From positions 1 to 43,152 of the forward strand of contig DUNO01000025.1 of assembly GCA_012839295.1 (NCBI GenBank): a stretch of DNA of 43,152 nucleotides, written 5' to 3'. The notes under the pieces are model-generated. The model made no database searches and was not told the DNA's origin. It worked only from the letters and a program-made list of their open reading frames with translations. The stretch is from Clostridiales bacterium (GTDB lineage Bacteria > Bacillota > Clostridia > Lachnospirales > Lachnospiraceae). Each line of letters opens with the position of its first letter. Positions within the stretch are counted from its first letter, which is position 1. Shown in pieces: positions 25,505 to 33,365 of the stretch. A program made the translations under genes and the position numbers.

Positions 25505-28237
25505 ATGGTTCAGCTGAAAAAGAAAGCATTAAGACAGTTCGAAGTGGATGGACAAGCCTATGATTATTATCATATCGAGTCCCTGGAAACAGAAGGATAT
25601 CAGATAAGGTCACTGCCCTATTCCATAAAAATATTGTTGGAATCAGTCCTCAGACATCAGGATGGCTATGTCTTTAAGGAGGAGCATATACGGAGCCTGG
25701 CCGGTTGGGGCAGGGGGAAGTCCTCAGGGGAGGAAATTCCATTCCAGCCCTCCAGGGTAATCCTCCAGGATTTTACCGGGGTACCGGCAGTGCTTGACCT
25801 GGCCTCCATGCGGGATGCCATCCATACCATGGCAGTTCGGGATAAGAAGGAGCCGGATGAGGCTGGCGCCGTAATGAACCGTATCAACCCTGAGGTTCCG
25901 GTGGACCTTATCATTGACCATTCGGTCCAGGTGGACCACTATGGAAATGACAAAGCGCTTGAGGAAAATAGTAAGCTGGAATTTGAGCGCAATAATGAAA
26001 GATACCAGTTTCTCCACTGGGCAGAGAATGCCTTCCAGCGTTATAGCGTGGTTCCTCCGGCAACAGGGATCGTGCATCAGATCAACCTGGAGTACCTGGC
26101 TAAGGTAGTATCGACAGAGGAAGGGAACGGCAGACCCATGGCCTTCCCGGATACCCTGGTAGGAACAGATTCCCACACCACCATGATTAATGGACTTGGT
26201 GTCCTGGGCTGGGGCGTTGGTGGGATTGAAGCGGAGGCAGGCATGCTGGGACAGCCCTCCTACTTACCGGTACCGGAGGTCATCGGAGTACGCTTAACCG
26301 GAACCCTGCCCGCCGGAGCGACGGCTACGGATCTGGCTCTTAGGATTACGCAGCTGCTGCGGGAGCGGGGCGTGGTGGATAAATTCATTGAATATTTCGG
26401 GGAAGGGGTAGGGCAGCTGTCCCTGGCAGACAGGGCAACCATAGCAAATATGGCGCCGGAATACGGCGCAACCTGCGGATTCTTCCCCGTTGATGAGGAA
26501 ACCTTGAATTACCTGAAGCTTACAGGCAGAAGTGAGGAACAGGTTCGTCTGGTGAAGGCCTATTTAATGCAAAACGGGATGTTCTATGATTACTCGCAGG
26601 AGCCGGAATATTCGGAAGTTTTAACCCTTGACCTTAATACGGTTTCCTCCGCCTTAGCAGGGCCTAAGCGCCCTCAGGACCTGATACCCCTTAAGGAAAT
26701 GAAGGAAAGGTTCCTTCAGGCGGTTACGGCTCCTAAGGGGAATCAGGGATATGGCTATACCCTGGAAGAGCTGGACAAATCAGTGGAAATCCGGCTGGAG
26801 GACGGAAGAAAAAGCCTTATGGAAACCGGTTCAGTTGTAATCGCCTCCATCACCTCCTGCACGAACACTTCTAATCCTTCTGTAATGCTGGGAGCCGGAA
26901 TTCTTGCAAAGAAGGCTGTCCTAAGGGGACTTAAGGTGCCTGCCCATGTTAAGACCTCCCTGGCGCCGGGGTCCAAGGTTGTATCCGCATATCTTAAAAA
27001 TGCGGGGCTGCAGGATTACCTGGATCAGTTAGGGTTTCAGATTGTGGGTTACGGCTGTGCTACCTGTATCGGCAATTCAGGCCCCCTTCGGCCGGAGATT
27101 TCAGAAGCGATCCGGGAAAATGATTTATTGGTGTCCTCCGTATTATCCGGTAACCGTAATTTTGAAGGGAGGATCCATGCCCAGGTGAAGGCAAATTACC
27201 TGGCTTCACCTCCCCTGGTCATTGCATATGCCCTGGCAGGTACCACAAGGATTGATCTGGTAAAGGAACCGGTCGGTGTTAACCAGGAAGGAAACCCCGT
27301 ATATCTGGAGGATATCTGGCCTACACAGGAGGAGATATCGGAGGCGGTGAACCAATATGTAAGTCCGGAATTATTCAGGGAGACCTACGCTTCCGTTTAC
27401 GACAGCAATGCCATGTGGGCTTCCATCCAATCAGAGGAGAGCAGGACTTATGGTTTCCAGGAAGCTTCAACCTATATCCGCAGGCCGCCATTTTTTGAGG
27501 ATCTATCCATGGAGCCGGACCGGATAAGGGGGTTATCGGACTTAAGGGTATTGGCGAAATTCGGGGACTCCATTACAACAGACCATATATCACCGGCGGG
27601 TTCCATAGGGAAGGATACGCCGGCGGGCAGATACCTGCTGGAGCATGGGGTAGGGCAGAAGCAGTTCAACACCTATGGTTCCAGGAGGGGTAACCATGAG
27701 GTTATGGTAAGGGGAACCTTTGCCAATATCAGAATCAGCAACCAGCTGGCACCGGGAACCGAGGGAGGCTATACCACCTACCTGCCGACGAAGGAGGTGA
27801 TGACGATTTATGAGGCCTGCATGAAGTATAAGAAGTCACGGACAGGCTTGCTTGTGCTTGCCGGGAAGGATTATGGAATGGGATCCTCCAGGGATTGGGC
27901 GGCAAAGGGGCCAAAGCTGCTGGGTGTAAAGGCGGTTATTGCGGAGAGCTATGAGCGTATCCACAGATCCAACCTGATTATGATGGGAATTCTTCCGCTA
28001 CAGTATCTTCCGGGGGAATCAGCAGAGGTACTGGGGCTGACAGGGGAAGAGAGCTTCGAGATTAAGCTGGAGCCTGATGTAAGGCCGAAGGATGTCATCA
28101 GGGTTATTGCGGAAGCAAAGGATGGGGAGAGGAAGGAATTCTCCGTACTAGTCCGTTTTGATTCTAATATCGATATTGATTATTACAGGCATGGAGGAAT
28201 CCTTCCAATGGTTTTACGGCAGAAATATAAGAATTAA
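25505..28237 (+). CDS. acnA: Aconitate hydratase A
   Basis: This 910-residue AcnA/IRP-type aconitase interconverts citrate and isocitrate through a [4Fe-4S] cluster. ATG 25505 is preferred because GGAAGG precedes it by eight bases; ATGs further upstream are too close to or ahead of that site. Cluster ligands are Cys452 in TSCTNTSNP, and Cys518 and Cys521 in [12 protein letters not shown]. Further signatures are [57 protein letters not shown] and [17 protein letters not shown]. In an anaerobe it probably supplies 2-oxoglutarate for glutamate synthesis. It is followed after 51 bases by a [2Fe-2S] protein gene and then rex, likely one transcript. Confidence 0.96.
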   Translation: MVQLKKKALRQFEVDGQAYDYYHIESLETEGYQIRSLPYSIKILLESVLRHQDGYVFKEEHIRSLAGWGRGKSSGEEIPFQPSRVILQDFTGVPAVLDLASMRDAIHTMAVRDKKEPDEAGAVMNRINPEVPVDLIIDHSVQVDHYGNDKALEENSKLEFERNNERYQFLHWAENAFQRYSVVPPATGIVHQINLEYLAKVVSTEEGNGRPMAFPDTLVGTDSHTTMINGLGVLGWGVGGIEAEAGMLGQPSYLPVPEVIGVRLTGTLPAGATATDLALRITQLLRERGVVDKFIEYFGEGVGQLSLADRATIANMAPEYGATCGFFPVDEETLNYLKLTGRSEEQVRLVKAYLMQNGMFYDYSQEPEYSEVLTLDLNTVSSALAGPKRPQDLIPLKEMKERFLQAVTAPKGNQGYGYTLEELDKSVEIRLEDGRKSLMETGSVVIASITSCTNTSNPSVMLGAGILAKKAVLRGLKVPAHVKTSLAPGSKVVSAYLKNAGLQDYLDQLGFQIVGYGCATCIGNSGPLRPEISEAIRENDLLVSSVLSGNRNFEGRIHAQVKANYLASPPLVIAYALAGTTRIDLVKEPVGVNQEGNPVYLEDIWPTQEEISEAVNQYVSPELFRETYASVYDSNAMWASIQSEESRTYGFQEASTYIRRPPFFEDLSMEPDRIRGLSDLRVLAKFGDSITTDHISPAGSIGKDTPAGRYLLEHGVGQKQFNTYGSRRGNHEVMVRGTFANIRISNQLAPGTEGGYTTYLPTKEVMTIYEACMKYKKSRTGLLVLAGKDYGMGSSRDWAAKGPKLLGVKAVIAESYERIHRSNLIMMGILPLQYLPGESAEVLGLTGEESFEIKLEPDVRPKDVIRVIAEAKDGERKEFSVLVRFDSNIDIDYYRHGGILPMVLRQKYKN

Positions 28238-28288
28238 CTGGCAGTCCTATACTTTCGAAATAGTTGTATAGAAGACAGGAGGCAGTAG

Positions 28289-28678
28289 ATGAGTGACGTG
28301 AATTCTGAGATTATGGATAAGATGACAAAGGTCTGTATCTGCAAGGGGATTCCCAGATCCACAATGAAGCGTGCCATAGAGAATGGAGCGGACACGGTGG
28401 AAAAAGTACGGAAGGCAACGGGTGCCGGATCGGGTTCCTGCGCAGGAAGACGGTGTATCCCGAAGATCGAAGAGCTGTTAGCGGATTACGCGGAGGAGAG
28501 CATGGATAGCTTTGAGTATATGGTAGAACAAATCGATGGTGATTATGCGCATTTAAGGAGGTGCGATGAGCCGGAGGCTGGTTTAAAGCTTGTGGCCCGC
28601 GCAATCCTTCCTCCGGAGATTATGGAGGGAACAAAATTAAAATATGAGATGTTCGAATATTCCATCCTGAAGGGATAG
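28289..28678 (+). CDS. BFD-like [2Fe-2S] protein with a DUF3006-like C-terminal domain
   Basis: This 129-residue protein has two parts. Residues about 12-70 match the BFD-like (Fer2_BFD) fold, with cluster ligands Cys16, Cys18, Cys51 and Cys56 in the C-x-C...C-x4-C spacing. Residues about 75-127 form a small beta-rich domain, YMVEQIDGDYAHL...VARAILPPEI.EGTKL, whose layout resembles DUF3006. The pairing is unusual to me. BFD domains pass electrons or interact with ferritins and reductases; the second domain has no known role. The start ATG 28289 follows ACAGGAGG. Position between acnA and rex hints at a link to Fe-S supply or redox sensing. Confidence 0.75.
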   Translation: MSDVNSEIMDKMTKVCICKGIPRSTMKRAIENGADTVEKVRKATGAGSGSCAGRRCIPKIEELLADYAEESMDSFEYMVEQIDGDYAHLRRCDEPEAGLKLVARAILPPEIMEGTKLKYEMFEYSILKG

Positions 28679-28715
28679 CTGACAAGAGGTATTATTATTT
28701 TTATGGAGGATAAGC

Positions 28716-29360
28716 GTGAAGGAGACAAAGAAGTATTCAGCCCCATTTATAAAACGTATGCCAATCTATTACAGATATCTGTCAACCCTGCTGCAGGTCG
28801 GGGTAAACCGGATATCCTCGAATGATCTTAGCAGGTGGCTGGGAATTACTGCCTCACAGGTCCGGCAGGATTTTTCATGCTTTGAGGGCAGCGGTTTACA
28901 AGGTTATGGATATGAGGTAGGGGTTCTGCATAAGGAAATAGCGAAGGTATTGGGGCTTGATGTTATGCGGAAAATGATTGTACTGGGTGGGGGAAGCCTG
29001 GGGCAGGCCCTGGCTAAGCATACCAATTTTGAGAAGAATGGATTTAAGATCGTAGCAATTTTTGATATCAATCCGCAGGTTGTGGGAAAGAAGATTAAGG
29101 ATATCGAGGTATTGCATGTGGATGCTTTACGGGAGTTTGTAAGCAAGCATCAAGTTGACCTGGCTGCAATCACGGTGCCTGCTACCCATGCAAATGAGGC
29201 GGCAAATCTGGCAGTTGAGATGGGGATAACTGCACTATGGAATTTTGTTCCGGTAGAGCTTAAGGTGCCAAAATCCGTAGTAATTGAGAATATCCACCTG
29301 AGTGACAGCCTTATGGTGCTTGGCTATAAGCACAGGGAAAGCCAGTTAAAGGATGAATAA
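28716..29360 (+). CDS. rex: Redox-sensing transcriptional repressor Rex
   Basis: This 214-residue Rex senses the NADH/NAD+ ratio. A winged-helix domain (about 1-80) carries ISSNDLSRWLGITASQVRQDF and the GLQGYGYEVGVL hinge. The Rossmann domain (about 85-200) has the dinucleotide loop VLGGGSLGQAL, followed by IVAIFDINPQVVGKKI and GITALWNFVPVELKVP. It starts with GTG 28716 after TATGGAGGA. It normally represses fermentation genes such as hydrogenase, alcohol dehydrogenase and butyrate enzymes until NADH rises. The hydCBA operon 3.4 kb away is an obvious candidate target, although I could not find a TTGTTAA-n4-TTAACAA operator near that promoter. Confidence 0.95.
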   Translation: MKETKKYSAPFIKRMPIYYRYLSTLLQVGVNRISSNDLSRWLGITASQVRQDFSCFEGSGLQGYGYEVGVLHKEIAKVLGLDVMRKMIVLGGGSLGQALAKHTNFEKNGFKIVAIFDINPQVVGKKIKDIEVLHVDALREFVSKHQVDLAAITVPATHANEAANLAVEMGITALWNFVPVELKVPKSVVIENIHLSDSLMVLGYKHRESQLKDE

Positions 29361-29446
29361 GGCCGTCTGCTCGCCTACTGATAAGAGAACAATCTGATAT
29401 TTACAGGATGCGTTAGCGAAAAAGCTGGGAAGAGGATTCCCGGTAG

Positions 29447-29486
29447 TTTGGGGTATCAAAAGCAATTATGCCTTTGATACCCCAAA
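29447..29486. terminator. Perfect 14-bp hairpin between converging rex and GH42 genes
   Basis: TTTGGGGTATCAAA (29447-29460) and TTTGATACCCCAAA (29473-29486) pair perfectly around a 12-base loop. The position between converging genes suggests a two-way transcription stop, though neither side has a long T-run. The T residues are inside the stem arms. Confidence 0.6.
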
Positions 29487-29489
29487 ACA

Positions 29490-29524
29490 TTTATAACACC
29501 TTACTGCTTCTCATCACATAGCAG
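29490..29524 (-). pseudogene. Duplicate of the 3' end of the GH42 gene
   Basis: This 35-base stretch nearly repeats 29558-29591, which spans the stop and last codons of the GH42 gene. Read on the minus strand, the duplicate encodes LLCDEKQ then a stop, against LLCDERQ then a stop in the real gene. Only about eight codons remain before an upstream in-frame stop. It is either the scar of a deleted second GH42 copy or a short local duplication. Confidence 0.6.
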
Positions 29525-29567
29525 CTTTTATCTTCTGTATCTACACCCCTCCATTAATTTATAACAC

Positions 29568-31580
29568 TTACTGCCTCTCATCACACAGCAGGGCAACGTC
29601 ATAAGGTGCGAAGCTGGTCTGCCCTGTTAAGGCTTTTCCTGTGAGAATATCCACCTTGCCTGCAAAAAACTGTGGCAGGGGAAGGGTCTCGTTTGTCAGG
29701 TTAAGAACGAAGTAATAGAGCTTATCCTGGCTGCTGCGGCAGATAATCTCCAGCTTTGTCTTAGCATCGATTACCGGCTTGACCTCCGAGGAAGCCATGA
29801 CCTGGTCCAGAACCTTTTCCAGCGCCTTTTGCTCCAGCTGCGTCCCTATATAAAACACGGTTCCCAACCCGAAAGCATTTTTAGTTACAGCAGGCGAGGA
29901 TGCATAAAAATTACTGGTATAATCGGCCAGGCTGACCGCACCCTCAAGATGAATGATATCACAGAGCAGATGGCAAACGGAGTCCGTACCATCCGCAAAA
30001 CGCAGGGTATTGCTCTGTTCCGGTGCCAGGGCATCAATTTCCTCCACCCAGATGCCGGCCAGCTTCCTTAAGGGACCGGGGTATCCGCCCAGATAGACAT
30101 TATCCGACTGGTCTACAATTCCGCTCATAAAGCCGGTAACAAAGATGCCGCCATCTTTTACATAGCTTTCTATTTTGGGCTGCATCCCATCCCCAAGCAT
30201 ATAGAGAACCGGGGCAATTACGGCTTTATACTTGGAGAAATCCGCATCCACGGGGATCATATCTACCGGGATGTTCTTTTCGTAGAAATACCGGTAATAT
30301 TGATGGATTTCATTCACATACTTCAAATCCTTATTTGGGCCGCTGGTATATTCCAGGGCCCAGTAGTTGTCCCAATCAAATATGATTCCAACCTGGGCGG
30401 GATTGTCGGCTCCCAGAAGCTGGTCTCCGAGGGAGTGTAATTCATTGCCAAGGCTGGCAACCTCCCGGAAAACCCGGGTGTTTTCTGTTCCGGCATGCTC
30501 AATTACGGCACCATGGAATTTCTCGCAGGCACCCACGGAACGGCGAAGCTGGAAGAACTGGATGGTATCCGCACCATGAGCCAGTGTCTGATAGCTTTGT
30601 GCCCGCATTTGCCCCGGCTTTTTGAGTGAGTTGTAGGGCTGCCAGTTCTGCTGGCTTGGAGTTTGCTCCATCAGCATAAAGGGCTGTCCTTTCAGGCCGC
30701 GCATCAGGTCATGGCTCATAGCCACCATGCTCCAGGGTGTATCGTAGGAAGGATAGCTGTCCCAGGATACGATATCCATCTCCTTCGCCCATTTGAAATA
30801 GTCCAGGTTTTTATAGGTGCCCATCAGATTTGTTGTGATCAGGGCATGGGGAGCGAAGCTTCGGATGGCGTCGCGCTCCATTTTAAAGTTCTCCAGCATG
30901 CTGTCAGAATTAAAGCGGCGGTAATCAATGGACATTCCCGCAAAAGCAGTCTTGTCCTTAGCTATCCCTTCGCTCAACGCATTCGGCAGGACAATTTCAT
31001 CCCAGTCATAGACCGTGTGGCCCCAGAATTCCAGGTTCCAAGCCTTATTAAGGGCTTCAATGGTCTGGTATTTGTCCTTCAGCCATACCCGGAACGCCTT
31101 TTCACAGTTCTCACAAAAGCATTCCCCGCCGTATTCATTGTTGACATGCCAGCAGGTGACATGTTCATTGCTGCCATAACGCTTGGCTAGCTCTTCGGCG
31201 AGGCGGCGGGCATATTTTTGGTAGACCAGGCTGTTAGGGCATGCGTTGTGCCTTTGGCCGAATTTGTGATGACGGCCGTAATAATCGGTACGTGCAACCT
31301 CCGGATATTTCTTGAACATCCATGCAGGCAGTGCTGCAGTGGAGGTTGCAAGGACGATATCATAGTTTTCTTTGCTGAGCATTTCTACTATTTCATCCAG
31401 TTCGTCAAAATAGTATTCATGCTCCGAGGGCTGGATTTTTGCCCACGAAAATACATTGATGGTCGCGCTGTTGATATTGGCCTTACGGAACAGGTTCATA
31501 TCCTCCTGCCAGATTTCCCTGGGCCATTGGTTTGGATTGTAATCCCCACCATATAAGATTCTTTTGAAGGCTTTTTTCAT
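29568..31580 (-). CDS. GH42 beta-galactosidase
   Basis: This 670-residue family 42 enzyme hydrolyses beta-D-galactosides with retention. It starts YGGDYNPNQWPREIW, the family N-terminus. The TIM barrel holds acid/base Glu149 in HVNNEYGG and nucleophile Glu305 in MLMEQTPS. Cys114, Cys154, Cys156 and Cys159 (CFCENC) match the zinc-binding cluster of trimeric members. Trimerisation and C-terminal sandwich domains follow. No signal peptide is present, so it acts inside the cell. The start ATG at 31580 follows AAGGAGAAC. It is divergent from an AraC regulator across 106 bases, its probable controller. Confidence 0.95.
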   Translation of the reverse strand: MKKAFKRILYGGDYNPNQWPREIWQEDMNLFRKANINSATINVFSWAKIQPSEHEYYFDELDEIVEMLSKENYDIVLATSTAALPAWMFKKYPEVARTDYYGRHHKFGQRHNACPNSLVYQKYARRLAEELAKRYGSNEHVTCWHVNNEYGGECFCENCEKAFRVWLKDKYQTIEALNKAWNLEFWGHTVYDWDEIVLPNALSEGIAKDKTAFAGMSIDYRRFNSDSMLENFKMERDAIRSFAPHALITTNLMGTYKNLDYFKWAKEMDIVSWDSYPSYDTPWSMVAMSHDLMRGLKGQPFMLMEQTPSQQNWQPYNSLKKPGQMRAQSYQTLAHGADTIQFFQLRRSVGACEKFHGAVIEHAGTENTRVFREVASLGNELHSLGDQLLGADNPAQVGIIFDWDNYWALEYTSGPNKDLKYVNEIHQYYRYFYEKNIPVDMIPVDADFSKYKAVIAPVLYMLGDGMQPKIESYVKDGGIFVTGFMSGIVDQSDNVYLGGYPGPLRKLAGIWVEEIDALAPEQSNTLRFADGTDSVCHLLCDIIHLEGAVSLADYTSNFYASSPAVTKNAFGLGTVFYIGTQLEQKALEKVLDQVMASSEVKPVIDAKTKLEIICRSSQDKLYYFVLNLTNETLPLPQFFAGKVDILTGKALTGQTSFAPYDVALLCDERQ

Positions 31581-31605
31581 GGTGTTCTCCTTTTGTTTGT
31601 TTGAT

Positions 31606-31665
31606 CCTATTATAATTGCTGCTTTTAAAGAAATGTATAATATGTTAAACTAAAAAATATAACAT
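31606..31665. promoter_or_regulatory. Divergent promoter/operator between GH42 and AraC genes
   Basis: On the + strand TATAAT occurs at 31636-31641. On the - strand TATAAT is read across 31614-31609, correctly placed for the GH42 gene. Between the + strand -10 and the AraC start, ATGTTA and TAACAT form an inverted repeat with a 12-base AT-rich spacer, a plausible operator. Neither promoter has a strong -35, as expected if the AraC protein activates. Confidence 0.45.
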
Positions 31666-31686
31666 TTTGAAACAAGGTGATCGAAT

Positions 31687-32496
31687 ATGCCAATTTACTT
31701 TGATTTGTCCTCCCGCGAGCTTCCCCTCACCATTGACAGCATAGGTAACCGCTGGAGCCAGGAAAGCGTCAGGCGCCCGAAAGGTTTTCCCCACTATCAT
31801 TGGCTGCTGACGGAGCGGGGGATGGGAGAAGTCATTATTGATGGAAAACGGCTGCATCTGCCAAAGGGAGCGGGGCTACTGATTGCACCATTTGTTCCCC
31901 ACTCCTACCATGGGAGCCAGCCGGAATGGAGTACAGCTTTTGTAACCTTTTCCGGGAAGCTGGAGTCCGACATAGATAAAATAGTGGGCCATGAGCGGTG
32001 CATTGCGGTATCAGACAGCGGTGGATTTTCATTTCAGGGATGGATTGACAATACAATATCCCTGCACGAGGCGGGGCAGATTGATCCGGTACAATTGTCT
32101 GTTGATTGCTATACCTTCCTCATGAATATTAATTGCTTCCAGGATTACCGGGAGTTTTTGGCCCAGCCCTTATACCAGCGATATATTGCACCTGCAATAA
32201 AAGAAATCGAAACAAGGTATCAGGAGGATATCACGGTTCAGAAGCTTGCAGATACGGTTTATGTGTCACCCCAATACCTTTCCCGGCTGTTTAAACGTTT
32301 TCTTGGCTGTTCAACATACCTGTATCTGACGAATTACCGCATGATCAAGGCGAAGGAGCTTCTTGCAAACCGCCCGGAGCTGGCAATTAATCAGATAGGC
32401 TTCCGTGTAGGGTATCATGATACAAGCCATTTTATCGCAACCTTCAAAGCTTCAACGGGCTATACCCCATTGGAGTTTCGCCAGCTGCACCGCTGA
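31687..32496 (+). CDS. AraC-family transcriptional regulator (GH42 locus)
   Basis: This 269-residue regulator has an N-terminal cupin-like sugar-binding domain (about 15-140; LTERGMGEVIIDGKRLHLPKG, then PFVPHSYHG) and a C-terminal AraC double helix-turn-helix (about 170-267; VQKLADTVYVSPQYLSRLFKRFLG and INQIGFRVGYHDTSHFIATFK, ending STGYTPLEFRQ). The start ATG 31687 follows AACAAGGTGA. It is divergent from the GH42 gene and most likely activates it in response to galactose, lactose or a galacto-oligosaccharide. Confidence 0.9.
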   Translation: MPIYFDLSSRELPLTIDSIGNRWSQESVRRPKGFPHYHWLLTERGMGEVIIDGKRLHLPKGAGLLIAPFVPHSYHGSQPEWSTAFVTFSGKLESDIDKIVGHERCIAVSDSGGFSFQGWIDNTISLHEAGQIDPVQLSVDCYTFLMNINCFQDYREFLAQPLYQRYIAPAIKEIETRYQEDITVQKLADTVYVSPQYLSRLFKRFLGCSTYLYLTNYRMIKAKELLANRPELAINQIGFRVGYHDTSHFIATFKASTGYTPLEFRQLHR

Positions 32497-32591
32497 CTGG
32501 GAAAAATTGATACGTTTCTAACATTCCTCGTTAACCCAATAGCGATATTGCGGTGGTGATATCCACAATATGAGGGAGAGATAAACTTACA

Positions 32592-32620
32592 TTGACCCCG
32601 GGACTGGAACATATTACAAT
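32592..32620 (+). promoter_or_regulatory. Sigma-A promoter of the hydrogenase operon
   Basis: TTGACC (32592-32597) and TACAAT (32615-32620) are 17 bases apart, the best promoter in the 32497-32816 gap. The transcript would begin near 32627, leaving about 125 bases before the first ribosome site. Within the leader, GGCTCTATTAG (near 32643) and CTAATAGGGCC (near 32715) can pair over a long distance. No clear Rex palindrome overlaps the promoter. Confidence 0.7.
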
Positions 32621-32752
32621 TGCTTCATCCAATACTTCATTTGGCTCTATTAGGAAAAGACGTACTGCATTGTGGAAGGAAATATCCGTGGTGTAGCAGC
32701 CCAAAGTTTATTCTCTAATAGGGCCATGTGTCTTTCATAGGAGGAGGAAAGG

Positions 32753-32896
32753 GTGAAAGGAATAAAATTAATGAACGAAGGGGGGATCGGGTCCATGCCG
32801 GCACTTTCCTGGCGGTTTGTGCGGTATAAGGGCAATGCCTGTAATGCTGGCAATGCCCATAATGATGGGTATGGACATATTTATGGGAACAGCTGA
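32753..32896 (+). CDS. 47-codon ORF overlapping the start of hydC (candidate leader ORF)
   Basis: GTG 32753 follows AGGAGGAGGAAAGG, the strongest ribosome site in the operon. The ORF runs 47 codons, begins MKGIKLMNEGGIGSMPAL and ends YGHIYGNS, with stop TGA at 32894-32896. It overlaps the 5' end of hydC in another frame (hydC is +1 relative to it). It has no recognised domain. It could be a leader that couples translation to hydC, a site of +1 frameshifting, or a sign that hydC lost its original start by frameshift. Confidence 0.4.
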   Translation: MKGIKLMNEGGIGSMPALSWRFVRYKGNACNAGNAHNDGYGHIYGNS

Positions 32897-33365
32897 AATC
32901 AGGTTTATCATTAAACAGCTTGGGGGAAGAAATGCTCCGTTATTGCAGGTGCTTCTGGCAGTCCAGGATGCAGCGCCGCAAAGATATCTTAGTGAGGAGG
33001 CCGTGAATGAGATAGCGAGGCTGCTGGAAATATCCAGATGCAGGGTTTATTCAACCGCATCCTTTTACAGTGAGATATCACTGGAGCCGAGGGGAATCCA
33101 TTTAATCAGGGTCTGCACCAATGCTCCCTGTGAAAATGCAGGGAAACAGGAAATCCAGGAGGCGATTGAACGGGAATTAGGGATTACCGTTGGACAGACG
33201 ACAACGGACGGTCTTTTTACCTTAGAGAGTGTAAACTGTCTGGGAGCCTGCTTTATGTCGCCCGCAATTAAAGTGGATGACACCCTTTATGGAAACTTGA
33301 CAACGGAATCCGTAGTTTCGGTACTAGACAGTTTTCGGAAGGAGCAGTGCCATGGGTGTAAATAA
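32817..33365 (+). CDS. hydC: NAD-linked [FeFe]-hydrogenase subunit HydC (NuoE-like)
   Basis: This [2Fe-2S] thioredoxin-like subunit is 182 residues from TTG 32817, but the start is uncertain. Conserved sequence begins only around IIKQLGGRNAPLLQVLLAVQ, so ATG 32883 (160 residues, the usual NuoE size) or ATG 32871 or 32862 is equally possible. Cluster ligands are in RVCTNAPCENAG and NCLGACFMSP, the C-x4-C...C-x3-C pattern of NuoE. The last residues, QCHGCK, add a CxxC absent from most relatives. It relays electrons between HydB and HydA. The stop overlaps the hydB start by 14 bases. Confidence 0.88.
   Translation: MCGIRAMPVMLAMPIMMGMDIFMGTAEIRFIIKQLGGRNAPLLQVLLAVQDAAPQRYLSEEAVNEIARLLEISRCRVYSTASFYSEISLEPRGIHLIRVCTNAPCENAGKQEIQEAIERELGITVGQTTTDGLFTLESVNCLGACFMSPAIKVDDTLYGNLTTESVVSVLDSFRKEQCHGCK
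32832..32885 (+). repeat. 18-bp tandem repeat at the hydC start
   Basis: Units GCAATGCCTGTAATGCTG (32832-32849), GCAATGCCCATAATGATG (32850-32867) and a degenerate GGTATGGACATATTTATG (32868-32885) follow each other. In the hydC frame each encodes a six-residue Met-rich block (AMPVML, AMPIMM, GMDIFM), giving many in-frame ATG codons within about 50 bases. Confidence 0.75.

Noticed and set aside
32497-32752. Rex operator before the hydrogenase operon
   Set aside because: Only isolated GTTAAC and TAAC/GTTA pieces in the wrong orientation and spacing were found, not a TTGTTAA-n4-TTAACAA palindrome; regulation by Rex stays an inference from the family.
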